Below, one piece after another: positions 24,415 to 36,400 of a stretch of 64,000 nucleotides of DNA. Each line of letters opens with the position of its first letter. Positions within the stretch are counted from its first letter, which is position 1. Position numbers and translations under genes: made by a program. The notes beneath the pieces are model-generated. The model was not told where the DNA came from. It made no database searches and saw only the letters and a program-made list of their open reading frames with translations. The stretch lies in assembly GCF_019399895.1 (NCBI RefSeq), contig NC_091873.1, positions 5,011,501 to 5,075,500 of the forward strand, in the 5' to 3' direction. Source of the DNA: Cardiocondyla obscurior (lineage: Eukaryota > Arthropoda > Insecta > Hymenoptera > Formicidae).

Positions 24415-27400
24415 CTAAAATACGAGCACTTGATATTAAATCGCGAATAAAGAATTTTTTAAACAAATATACATATGATATCACATACAGTTTAATTGTT
24501 AAGATATGTAAGGCGTTAAAATTCTAGCAAGCAAAATTTAATAATTAATTGGCGAGCTTAGAAACGATGAATTGTAAAGTAATTATCGTTGATCAGATAA
24601 GATGCTTACTTGTAGCTCTGCTCCGTAATACATTTGCTCGGCGTTTTGAATAACTTGATCATTTGACAGGTGTTGAAAAGGCTTTTCTCTAGCTAGACTC
24701 ATTACTTCCCAGAGTGTCACGGCAAAAGACCATATGCTGCTCGAACATGTATACCTATCCTAAAATTTTAATATTTAAGTATTAGTCGTTGTTACTCATT
24801 CGTAATATTTTTAAAACCTATTTTAAATTCTATTAAAAATCAAATTTGCGATTTTGAGGTAATTAATGTTTAATTAATGTTTAATTAATGTTTCATTAAT
24901 GTTTCATTAATGTTTCATTAATGTGTTCCAGGCGAAGACGGTCTTCACGATTTCCCTCCCCTCACCCCGCGCCTCACCCGCGATCCCCAGCTATCGTCTT
25001 CGGGTTAAGCGGCAAAAAAATGCCTGGCCCGTGAAGAGATGGGTGACCCAGCGCCCCGACCAATCACAGCGCTCCGTGGATGGCCTGATTCCGCTACCGG
25101 TATGCGCAACCTCTTGCGCAGTCGAGAGAATACGCCGACCACGTGCAGAGCTCCGGTTTTCGCGACGGATATCAAGGCCTCTGCGTGGGTTCTCTCGCGG
25201 TTTTCGTCGCGTACCTACGTCTCGCGTTGCTCTGGGGCCCTACGAACCGCAGTGTCCCGCACAGGACACCGCCACCGCCGTTCGTCTCGTTCTACCGTCA
25301 CGTCTAGCTTTACGTACTTGTGGTCGGGCGATGCGACGAGCATCGAAGCGGTCTCACTCTCTTTACGCGGTTCTCTCTTTTCCTCCGAGGGCCGGAATCT
25401 ATAACAGCTGTTTCAGTCTAATTGTGGAGCTTCGGGCACGAGCACGATTCGCTAATCGCACCGCAGTTTCGCGAGTTTTCGACCGCGGTAAGAACAGTCT
25501 CGCACACGAGTCAGTGTCCACGTCGTCGACCCGGGAACGGACAATCATCTTTCGTGCTCGTGTGTTATTCGAGTCGTCGTTCTGTGCTTCGTTTTGTGTC
25601 TCAAGAACGTTGCTTCGGAACGACAAGTTTGCATCGCGAGCGCGGCGCACCGTGCGAGAAGGACAGCGAAGGTCGGCCATATTGCCGTCTCACTCTTTCT
25701 ACGCGGTTCTCTTTTTTCCTCCGAGAGCCGGAATCTATAACAGCTGTTTCAGTCTAATTGTGGAGCTTCGGGCACGAGCACGATTCGCTAATCGCACCGC
25801 AGTTTCGCGAGTTTTCGACCGCGGTAAGAACAGTCTCGCACACGAGTCAGTGTCCACGTCGTGGACCCGGGAACGGACAATCATCTTTCGTGCTCGTGTG
25901 TTATTCGAGTCGTCATTCTGTGCTCAGTTTCGTGCCTCAAAACCGTGCCTTGGAACGACAAGATTACGACCCGAGCGCGGCGCACCGAGCGTCCGACGTG
26001 ATATTAGCCGCGTCGTCCGCGACCAGCGTAAATGATCCGGTTCACTCGCCGTTTCCTTCAGCGGCATTCAGCGAGTTCCGGCGACCGTCATTGTCAGAGT
26101 GTGGGCCCCAGCATCTCGCGCGTCTTCTCCGTCGTGGCCGCGGTTCTCAATCCGCTTCAAAGTGATCTTGGAGGAACTTGAAAAAGACAAAGTGCGCGGG
26201 GAACATTTCGTGTCGCAGCCCGTCTCGTTCGCTGCTCAGTGCGGATTTTCGGCGACCGCCATTGTCAGAGGGTGGCCCCCAGCACCTCGCGCGTCTTCTC
26301 CGTCGCGGCCGCGGTTCTCAATCCGCTTTGAAGTGATCTTGGAGGAACTTAAAAAAGACAAAGTGCGCGGGGAACATTTAGTGTCGCGGCCCGTCCTCGT
26401 TCGCTGCTCGGTGCAGGTTTCCGGCGACGTTCATTCCGCCCAGAGACTCTTGGACTTGGTGGACTATTCCGTGGACTATCCCGCGAGTGCGCCGCACGCC
26501 GACATCAATATTATACGAACCATCGGTTCGTCGGTCGTACCGGGAGTGCCGCTAATTTTCGGGCGTTTTTTGTACGACTTTCTTTTTTACGGGAGTGCCG
26601 AAAAATAACGCGTGACAGTGTTAAGTCATAATCGCGATTGTAAATTCACCCGGGCGCGTTCGCGAGTTTCCTGTGCGCGGAAGGATGACTCGACACGTCC
26701 CATCTGAGTGGAGGAGGAGGCCCGGGGGGCATCCTGCACCGGCGGAGCATCTCTTAGGTGAGCATAAAATTCCTTTATAAAATCTCTATTAAATATCAAT
26801 TTTTACTTTTTTTTTTTTATTAATTTGATTAACGAATATTCATGTCTACAATAATTTTGTTTTTTTTATGTTACAGCCAACGCCAGAATTTTACAACTCC
26901 GCTGTAGCACGTGCAGACTGGTGAGTCACATAATTCTTTTTTAATAATTTGTAATCGTTCCTTTGAAATGATAACATGTCGTCGACCACATATTAGGTAC
27001 TGAATTATAATGACGCACACGATTTAGAACTAATCGAAAAATAGCGCACGCGAAACGTACACAGAGTTTATTTTAGTTATATGTTTAAATCTCATCACTA
27101 CGTTATAAAAATATTAAATATGAATACTTAAATGACAATTTCGTTTTATATTTTTACAAATTAACTAAAAAATAATTTAAATTAATTATTATAATATGAT
27201 GTTACATATTTCTATTGATAAAAAAAAAACTGTAGACATTTAAAGAGGAGACAATTGCTTACCAGTAGAATGCTTTCCCACGGTAGCCATCTGATCGGTG
27301 CGGGTGGTCTGCCTCCTATATCGCTGTAGTCTTTTTTGTAAAGATCGCTGCACATAGCTATATCGGTCACTTTTACTGTATACGAACGTCCTACTAGACA

Positions 27401-30400
27401 ATTTCTGGCCGCTAAGTCCTTGTGCACCAAATTCTTCGATTCAAGGAATCTCATACCCGATGCTATTTGCGTCCCCATATACAGCAGACAGCTTTGACTA
27501 AAATCAATGAAATAGATTTTACACACAAATTATTTATAAAGCAATCTGATAATATCTAAGTTAGTTGTTCGATAAAAGTCATTAAAAAAAAAAAAATTCT
27601 TACCTAAGAGCTTTTAAATTGCAATTTGGCCTGAGCGTTCCTGTGAGTGGTACACTATATTGTAGATAATGAGCGAGATCACCGAGTTCCGTGTACTCGA
27701 TAATCGTCCATGGCACTGGCTCGACAGTGCAGACCCCTAAGATACGTGCCACATTCGGATCGGATAAACACGATAGAAATTGCACTTCTCTCATCTGATC
27801 TACCGCGCTGTTAGCTCGGAGATCGCCGGTACACAGGGGTACGCGAGCAACGATTAATTTAGGAGCGTCAGATATGATCTCGTCTAAACCAACAGCTTCG
27901 CATATTATAGCCTGAAAATTTTACAAACAGTTATCGTGAATACATAGTGATATTTTTTTTATCTTTTTCGGTCTATGATTAACATTTTATGTTAAGAATT
28001 ATCTTAATGCTAAGTTAATATTCAGTTTCAAGTTTAAGTTTTGACGACAGACAGGTAGTAAGTAATTACTTTTATCAATTCGTGATAAGACTGAATATTC
28101 AAGAGATACAAATAAAAATATATTGGCAATGTTGCTTAAACATGTTAGTAAAATTGTATAATATTGTCGAAAAGAAAAGTAAATACACATTAGGATTGTA
28201 GAGTACATACATGTTCAGATAAATATGTAAATTATATTGCGTCACCGCCCGCAGCTGCTATTAAGTGCAAATGAAGCAATTCACACATATCAAGCTGCGG
28301 GTAAGTTTATCGGTGTGTTTAAATGCGTAATTAATGAAGACCACATTTTTCCACACTTTTCTATTAATCTTCAATATTTAAATCGTTGACATTTTCTTTT
28401 TTTATTATGACGCGATAACGTGTAAAAAAAAACACCTTTTTTTAAATTTGAGCATTGAAAATTTTCTATTGTTTCAAAAAAAAAATTTTTTTTTACGGTA
28501 ATTTAAATTGAAAACTGTTTATACGTTTTTATAAGGAATATAGTGTACCTCTCCTATAATTCTCGAGCCAAGCTTTTCTGTCGTTCGCAGGCACTGACGT
28601 GGTATATTAGTTGGCTCTATTTCCTTGCATTTGTATGGTTTATTCATGCTCGGTGCGATATTCCAACTTACGACAGGTGCTGGGATCTAAAATTGAGACA
28701 GATTTTTTAATCCATTTTTTTTTATTATTGCAATATTTTTTTTGTTTGCCTATCGACAATAAATTCGCGCAACAAAATGAAAGAATCAACATAAATTGCA
28801 CTTTCATGTCGAAAAATTAAAAAGGTTTGAAGCAGCCAGGCGAGTTCACCGCTAATTTCCAATTTCGTGATGTAATTTACTTTTCCTTTGCTTTCGCGCG
28901 GCGCAATCAGTCAAATGCACCGTTAAATTGTAGGCGCACGACACAACTAATGTGTACCTTGTGCTTCTCCTTTGGCGCTGTATGCCAGCGTTTCGAATGA
29001 ACCTGATCGACGTCCCTTTGGTGATTGGGCGTAACCGCGATATTGAGTTTCCTAGTTGGACTGCTATAACTTTGAAGGGTTCTGTAATGTTGAGAGTGAC
29101 GAGCCGGTGAATTAGTCGGTGACGAGGAACAGCTGGATGGTCCGATTGTAGATTCCGGTCTTGCGTCTAGTCGTACATTTTCTTCCGAAACTTCAATGTT
29201 CTTGAAATCCTTTGGAGACTCTGGAAAATAGTACCGTCCTATCATTCTCTGCTTTTTTTTTTTCTGGTTGTTTTTAATTTTAAATTTATAAAAAAAAATA
29301 AATAAAAATAATTTTAGTTTTAAATAAAAAGTACGACATTCTCATTCGCGATTAGTATACTAACGTTGATGCTTACTCACCGGAATTAGCTACAATTGCG
29401 TAAGTCGATTTATATTGAGGACTGACGAGCGGTGAATTAAACTGTTCCATCGTAAGTGACTCGTGCATACTAACGTCTTCCGGAATGTCAGGTGAAACAT
29501 GGTTGGCAGTCTCCGCTGCCAACATCCCACCGGGTGTTAGGTTTAAAAGAAGACCCTGTAAATCGTAAAGCTTTTAGTCTAGTTTTTTTTATCTCAATTA
29601 TTTATTTTTAAAGATCATATAGGTAGATAAATTAATACATAATTAGTTTTATATTTATTTATATACCTTCATATTTATGGCGAAGCCGAATGGATTTTTT
29701 AACACCGTCGGAGAGCTCTGTAGTTTTTGACGTCGATTCAAAAATAAAATAATAAAAAAGACCAATAAGAGCAGCAATATAATAGCGGTGAGAACTCCTA
29801 TGAGTACCTCCAGATATTCTTGGCCGTCTCCTGGTGCTGTAACTATACAAATTTATAGGAATATACGGAATTTAAAAGGTTACGTTATTAACATTTTAGT
29901 GCTATATCGATTAATCTTACAAGACTTTTTTTCCAACATATTTTATCTATTTATAAATTTATTTTTCTCGAAGTTAACAGCAAAATATTCATTTTATTAT
30001 TTTATAAAAGAAGCTAAAAATTTTCTTTCTCTGTCAACGTTATTAATATATATGTGTATGTGTATCGTAAAAACTATTTATCCTTTGTCGTGCCAAATGC
30101 CCCGAAGCTACGACAGAACGACTGACGTTTTTTTTACAATAGAAATAAATAATTCGAAAGTACTCGTGCGATAATAAAAGATTGCGTAGCTATTTTCCTT
30201 CGTTTAAAGAATAGGCCAATGCTGATTATTTAAAAAAATTATAGTAAATAATTATTAAAACATTAATTTTGAATTTAATTCGAGAAAGAGTCGTTGTTCG
30301 AGTGCCGATATAGACGAGAAAATCTGGATTTTAAATGACATTTCCTCTTAGTTGTACAATGTATAGAAAAAGAAAATTGCCTCAAGAGGAGCGCAGAAAC

Positions 30401-33400
30401 GCTTTTAATTCCCACTTTTATGCTCACGCGTACTTTCTTCGTTCGTGCTCCCTTTTTTCTCGTTTCTTGCTCCTTTCGCGGTCCTATCTTTTGTTTTTCA
30501 CAGAACAACGAATAACGGTATTAAGAGATAAAACTGAGTGCCGCGAATCCGGCATTATCCACATGTATTGCGTTTGAGTTTGTTATTATCATCCATCATT
30601 GTTTTTTTACAATTTTTGGTTCCGGTTTTGCAACGTGATGCATTGTTTGCTTACATATCTACGGCCCATTATATTTTTTCGATCGAGCAACGGCAGACAG
30701 CTTATCGTTGCTTACCATTGCTTTATTTGCAACCGCGCATCGAAACGTATTTAGCGGATTTCATATCGCCCACATTGGATGATAGGATTTTCGAACGTTA
30801 TTTTGGTGCGGTGCTATTGCATTCGAATCGATTATCTTTGTCCCGTTTTTATATTTTTTATCTTGCTTAATTTCACGTTCTTTCATTTATTTTGTTTAAC
30901 TCATTCACGTATGAATAGATCGTCATTTTAAAGAGACATAGTTTTAGAGACTTGTTTCAGAGTTTTTTTTCAATCTATCAAAAGGAGGCAAAAGATAAAA
31001 ATATATGCTCTTTGATATCTGTCTTACGTATTTTTTTTTTTATTACAAAAGTATCCAGGGTTTTTTAAATACTCCACTTTTTATTTTATAAGAATGTTAA
31101 CGTCATAATATTTGTTTCAATATTCATGCATTGTTAATGCCTATGAAATAAACCGAGTGATATTTTAAGCGCGACGATAAACAAAATAAATTTCTTCATT
31201 TTAAATAATTGTAAGATCATAATTTCATAATATAAGTACGTCTATCTATATTTTCTCTTATTTCTTCAAATTATATTTATATTCAAATTATAATTACATT
31301 CGCCTCTTTATTTGAAGCTGGCTAGAGAAAATATCTTGTAATCAAAGAGGCTGAAGAATAAAGTTGGGCATTTGCACAGTCTATCAGAGATATGTAATTA
31401 CGGAATCGACTGCTCTCTGTCTGGTTCTTTCTCACGTACCCTTATTTCGTTCGTTCTTTTATGACTCCAATCCTCTCTCTCTTCCGCTCTATCGAATCAA
31501 ACATTGACTAATCCGCATAATCGATCGCGCGAATATCGAAGCTTGAATTATGAAAGCGCTGCGCTTTCTTTAGTTCTCCCATTCGCGAGGTATGTAAAAA
31601 AATTGCCTGCAAGAACTATATTAGGTACAGTACCACGAACCGCCGCGTTCCTTTTGAATTCAGACTACCGTAAAGCGAACGCTCGGTTTACATGTTGTTT
31701 TTAGTTACTCTGTTTTTTACCATTTGTCGCCCTTCTCTCGCGTCGTGCCGTCTTTTTTAGCGCGCGTGCTGCATTTGCGCGGTCGGGCGATTTCGCGGCT
31801 GCTTTATTTGAGGGCCCGTTCGCGTTTCCTTTATTTATAATAAAACCCCAGGAAAGTGCTCAGTCTATTTTTTTCGACGCAGGAGGGAGGAGGGGTGGGA
31901 TAGGATTTGCAAGCGGCAGGGGTATATCAGAGAACTGTAATTATGCCGCAGTGGAGTATTCTTTCCAACATTCTCCCGCGTCCTCATTTATCTACCGCAC
32001 TTCCTGTTATCTGTATCTTCCTCACCCCCGCCTCCGGGGTATAAGTTTTTACCATTTTTTATTCTCATTTCTCGTCCTCTTTTCGTAATGTAATTTACCC
32101 CTTCGTATTCATGCGCGCTTTTCTATCTATTCGAGCGACAAATTATGTTCTTATTTATTTTTTTTATCGCGTCGGCCGCTCGCTTGCAGCTTTTGTCATT
32201 CGTTTTAGAACGTATAGCGCGTGGAGGGAAATTGACCTAGTGTAATTATTTGTTGTTGATATTGGAAAAAAAAAAAATAAAACTCTGGCTTAAATTAAAG
32301 CAAGGTGTGTGCAGAAACATGTGTTGTTTCCGCACTAAAAATAACTTTAATATATCGCAACAGAATTAGTGCCGCCTATACAAATTAATCTTGCTGCCAA
32401 TATTCTTTACTTCCATTTAGTTTTCTTTGCGCCGCGGCTTTTAATTTTTCATCCGGATAAGCAATTCCTTTGACTATACTCAATGATTTAAGTGGAAAAT
32501 ACACATTTTTAATTTGTTTTGCGGCCTGGAAAATGCAGCGTAGGATTTGTTGTTGGCACAAACTATGAGATATACGTAATTATGTCAGAGTCGACCTTAC
32601 TTTTCTTTTCCTGCTTTCTTTTCTTCTTTCTTCAAATGCGCTACCTCTTAACCCGACTAATTGTTTACGTTACGAGGAAGTTGCTACGTGAATTATAAAG
32701 TGCAACCGCATCTCTTTCTCTGCTATGTCGGACAATGACTTTTCCTAATCGCGTCTTCTTCTTGGCAAAGAATAACGGTCCCATTTCGCTAACAAAGTTA
32801 GATGAATAAATGTCGCGTATTTTCAAAGCAAACTGAATACGCATATTATAAAATTTGAAGATTGCTTGATTATAAATATATTATTGTCTCAACAAATACA
32901 AATTTAAATTAACAGTAGAAGAAATATTATAATTAAAATAAGAATATTATTCTAGAGAATATAAGAAATTACTAATTTAAAGTGACAAAGTTATAAAATC
33001 AAATTCTCTACGGTACATGTTTAATTACGCTAATAAGATGTTATTAAATAATTTAATTTTTTGAATGAGTGAAAATTTATCTCCTGATTTATAGTTTTTC
33101 GCTAATTAAGATTGAAATTTTCGAATATAATTAAATTGAAAGAAATAATGTATAATATAATATTAGCAATAAAAGTAGAAATATTAAAACGAAGAGGAAA
33201 AATGAATAATCAAGAAATCTTGTAATCACTCGTATTATAATAGTGCACTCAATAATTAGAAATTGATTTTAAATCAATCAGCTGGCTTAAACTTTGAATT
33301 AAGTGACATCTAAAAATTAGAGTTCGTGCGCAAGCTTTATTGCGTAATTACGTGAACGACCGGTGCGCAAATAAAACGTGAATTATTAAATGTATAAAGT

Positions 33401-36400
33401 ACTCTCGCGTTGCATGAATTTAAAGTCGTCCCATTTATAAGTATGTAGGACGAAAAATAAAATATTTCTCGTAGTCGATAGTTAATTAGAACGAGATTGA
33501 TACGAATTAAATGCCACTCTCGGCGAGTTACTTACTCGTTTGTAAGTTGAGATCCACTTCGGGGTTGACTGGAATCTCTCGGTTGCTAAACTCGGACGCC
33601 GCTTCTTCCGTAGTGTTTTCGTAGGGATTTGCTGAAAGCGGAAAATAGCTGTAACTAACGCGCATCTGCATAGAAATTTTCTAAGATTTATGAAGGAGAT
33701 ACTTTGGAACGTATCAACTATAAAAATGACAAACGTTATTATAATATTTATTTTTAATTTGGATATTGGCTTAAATATTACAGTTATGTCTCGTTAAATG
33801 AAAAGATCTTACGCAAATAAAAGTTTTTCGCATTTCTGCCGCTTTATTAAAAATGAGGAATATTAAAAATTTTATGCCGGCTATTACTGAATGTGATTGA
33901 ATCCGAGGAATATTTTATATTTCGTGCACACGTTCGTATATAAAGACTTAAATGAAATAACCACACGCATTCGATATCGTTAACTCAAACGGTCGCTAAT
34001 GAGATAAAATTAAAGAAGTGTAATCGTAGATATTCGAGACAAAGACGTGACGGTTATTAAAAGGTAATTGATGCCGGCGGATGCGTGCGGAAGAGAACGA
34101 GATAATCCAATAGATTATTATGTAACTTCGTTCATTACAATATTTCTTGGAATATTACGATCTGCAAATTACAGTTAAATTATCATCCGCGCAAGTTTTC
34201 CTTATCCTTCAGGTCGGTATTTAGGTAAAGATAATGCTCGATGTTCGCGGAAAATTAAAAGAAAAAGAAAACGCTACGAATCGTTTGTCCGCGGAATAAC
34301 ACAGAAAGGGTAATATAAAGACTAAATGAAATGAGAAAAGGTATCTCAGTCGGGATAGTAAATGAGATATAGGAAGCTCACTTGCGTCGAATGTCACTTC
34401 GCCGATTATGATCCATCGTGCGGCGAAGTACAGATGCAATTTGAGAAGTTTTCCACGCCGTTCGTGCAGACCAATTGAAACGTTTCGAGCATTTTCTAAT
34501 ACGACGTCCGGTATATAAGAATAAGGCAAAAACTCTTCTTCGTAAGTCTCGCCGTCGGTGCTGAACCAAATCTCCGCTTTTGAAAATACCTATTGTGCAA
34601 ATCAAATTCGTATAAAGGAGATTTAATTAAAATTAAAATAAAAATTAAATTTAAAATTCTATCTTACAAAGTTGGTGCGTTACGCATGTATTAGGTTTTA
34701 ATTGTTGCCCAAAGATAGATAAAGTTCTGAGGGAAAAAAAAAAAAATTAAATTAAATTTAAATAGACTAAAAAAATATAATATAATTATAAAGGCTGGTT
34801 AACCGAGTACCTATGCTACTAGTCTAAAAAAAAATTATTTTGCACACTTTAAAATTAATTAATTATTTTATACAATAATAAATTAATTTTAAAGCGTGCA
34901 AAATAATTTTTTTTCTCACAACTTTATCTTTGAGCAACAATTAAAACCTAATACATGCGTAACGCACCAACTTTTTAAGATAGAAGACTAGAACAAACCA
35001 GGATTTTTTTTTTTTTTTTTAAATTTAGTAAAACTTCTTTTGGATTGGTTTTTTTTTTGGAAAATTAAAATTAAATTATATTGAAAAATAGCGCGCGCAT
35101 AGTTTGTTCTAGTAAAAAATAAAAATCTAATTTATTATTTGTCAAAAATTCACGATATTAAAGAACGAAGTTATCACGCATGTAATTAAACAGAAACTGA
35201 ATTTTAAATAAAATATACGCAATGAAAGAACTGTGACAATTGTTGTGATAAGTTTTCATATTATTCCGCATTTAAATACAATCTGAAACAGCAAGAGAAA
35301 TAAAATAGTTTCTATATGCTATTTTTATATAAAGAGAACAGAATGTTTGCTATATTCTGGAAAAACGAAGGCGTTTAAACTTGTTTTTATCATGCAGTTA
35401 TATTCGTTTTTATTGCGTGGTCGATGCACTTTGGTAGCAAAAACTCTTTTGTGTTATAAACTGTATAAGGGCATTGGCATCAAAGAAATGTATATACATG
35501 ATGGTAACTATCTCTATATAATCGGCAACTCGTTAATCATGTCATTTATGATACATGTTTCGGAATGTTATCTACAAATGACATCTGTAATATAGAAGAG
35601 ATCCCTCATATTCTTTGCCACGGATATTCTGTTTCATCTTTGTTTCTTCTATTTAATTGACATGTTCATAATGATGCGCAATGTAATTATTTGATTTTGA
35701 CGTGCACACAGTTCAATTAAAAGCCGTAATTATTTTTTAAACTCCGCTGACAATATTGCTTTCAATACAACGAGTAGATAGGGTTAAATTTTTTAATTAC
35801 GTTTTGAAAAAAAATTTAATTCGTGAATACTGTGCGCAATGCTTGTATTTAGTTTACGAGTTAATATTACATATGTAAAAGAATACATTACACAGTTCTT
35901 TCAAATATGTTTTCATATTTAAATATTTCTCATGCTGCTCGAAAAAGTGCATTTTTATAGAATTAATATTTTCTCTTATCGTATAATTGCGATTAAACGT
36001 TTAATTCCTTTTGCGTTGCACAAAGAAGGATTTATAAAAGTACGTGAGCAGAAAATACGTTGCGCAAAAATGAGTTAAAGATTACCTGAACGTCCCGTGA
36101 GAAATAATTGTTAGTATAGATGTGTACCGCTTCGAAGACCATTATGGCTTCAAACTCGAAGATGAGCTCTACAAAGTTCTCTTGGAAAGTGTCACGAAGC
36201 CAAGCAACCCAACCCGTGCCTGCGGCCAATAGAGAAGGAACTTTCATACAAAACGCAATGAATTGCACTACTTTGCTGCGGTTCTCTATCGCAGTACAAA
36301 CAGATATACATACAATATATATATATATTAAAATTGTTCCAAAGGTTTATGCATGTTAGTAATTCTAGAGCTTTACTTTTTTTATTCAAAGTAAAACGTA

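Larger units (their letters stand above)
24925..26757 (+). other. GC-rich leader-like block with long ORFs, inside Ddr intron 14
   Basis: The AT-rich intron changes abruptly at 24925 to about 1.8 kb of CpG-rich sequence and back again at about 26760. It contains a CCAAT-type motif (ACCAATCACAGCGC, near 25060), open frames of 370 (24923-26035) and 169 (26099-26608) codons without family resemblance, and two tandem duplications. The ORF proteins are Arg/Ser-rich, as expected from stop-poor GC-rich DNA, so I do not call them genes. Together with the donor at 26757 it reads best as promoter plus 5' exon of a plus-strand transcript, or as the 5' region of a retroelement. Confidence 0.45.

Noticed and set aside
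24923..26035. 370-codon plus-strand ORF as a protein-coding gene
   Set aside because: It runs through GC-rich, stop-poor DNA, is Arg/Ser-rich, contains a 112-residue self-repeat because of the 336-bp duplication, and has no recognisable domain. Its ATG lies within the minisatellite. I describe the DNA instead.
25351..26421. CRISPR or satellite array
   Set aside because: There are only two copies of each unit, with no short repeat-spacer structure; the sequence is eukaryotic.
28907..29245. 112-codon minus ORF as an independent gene with its own ATG
   Set aside because: It is Ddr exon 11 read into its flanking introns; the true exon is 28958-29220.
29788..30174. 128-codon plus ORF
   Set aside because: Its first part is the antisense of Ddr exon 9 and the rest is AT-rich intron translation.
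34564..34589. Later acceptor (AAAAG) for Ddr exon 7
   Set aside because: It would break the frame from exon 6 and delete the conserved FSK motif; the acceptor at 34590-34591 fits both.
36120..36359. 79-codon plus ORF
   Set aside because: This is the antisense shadow of Ddr exon 6.
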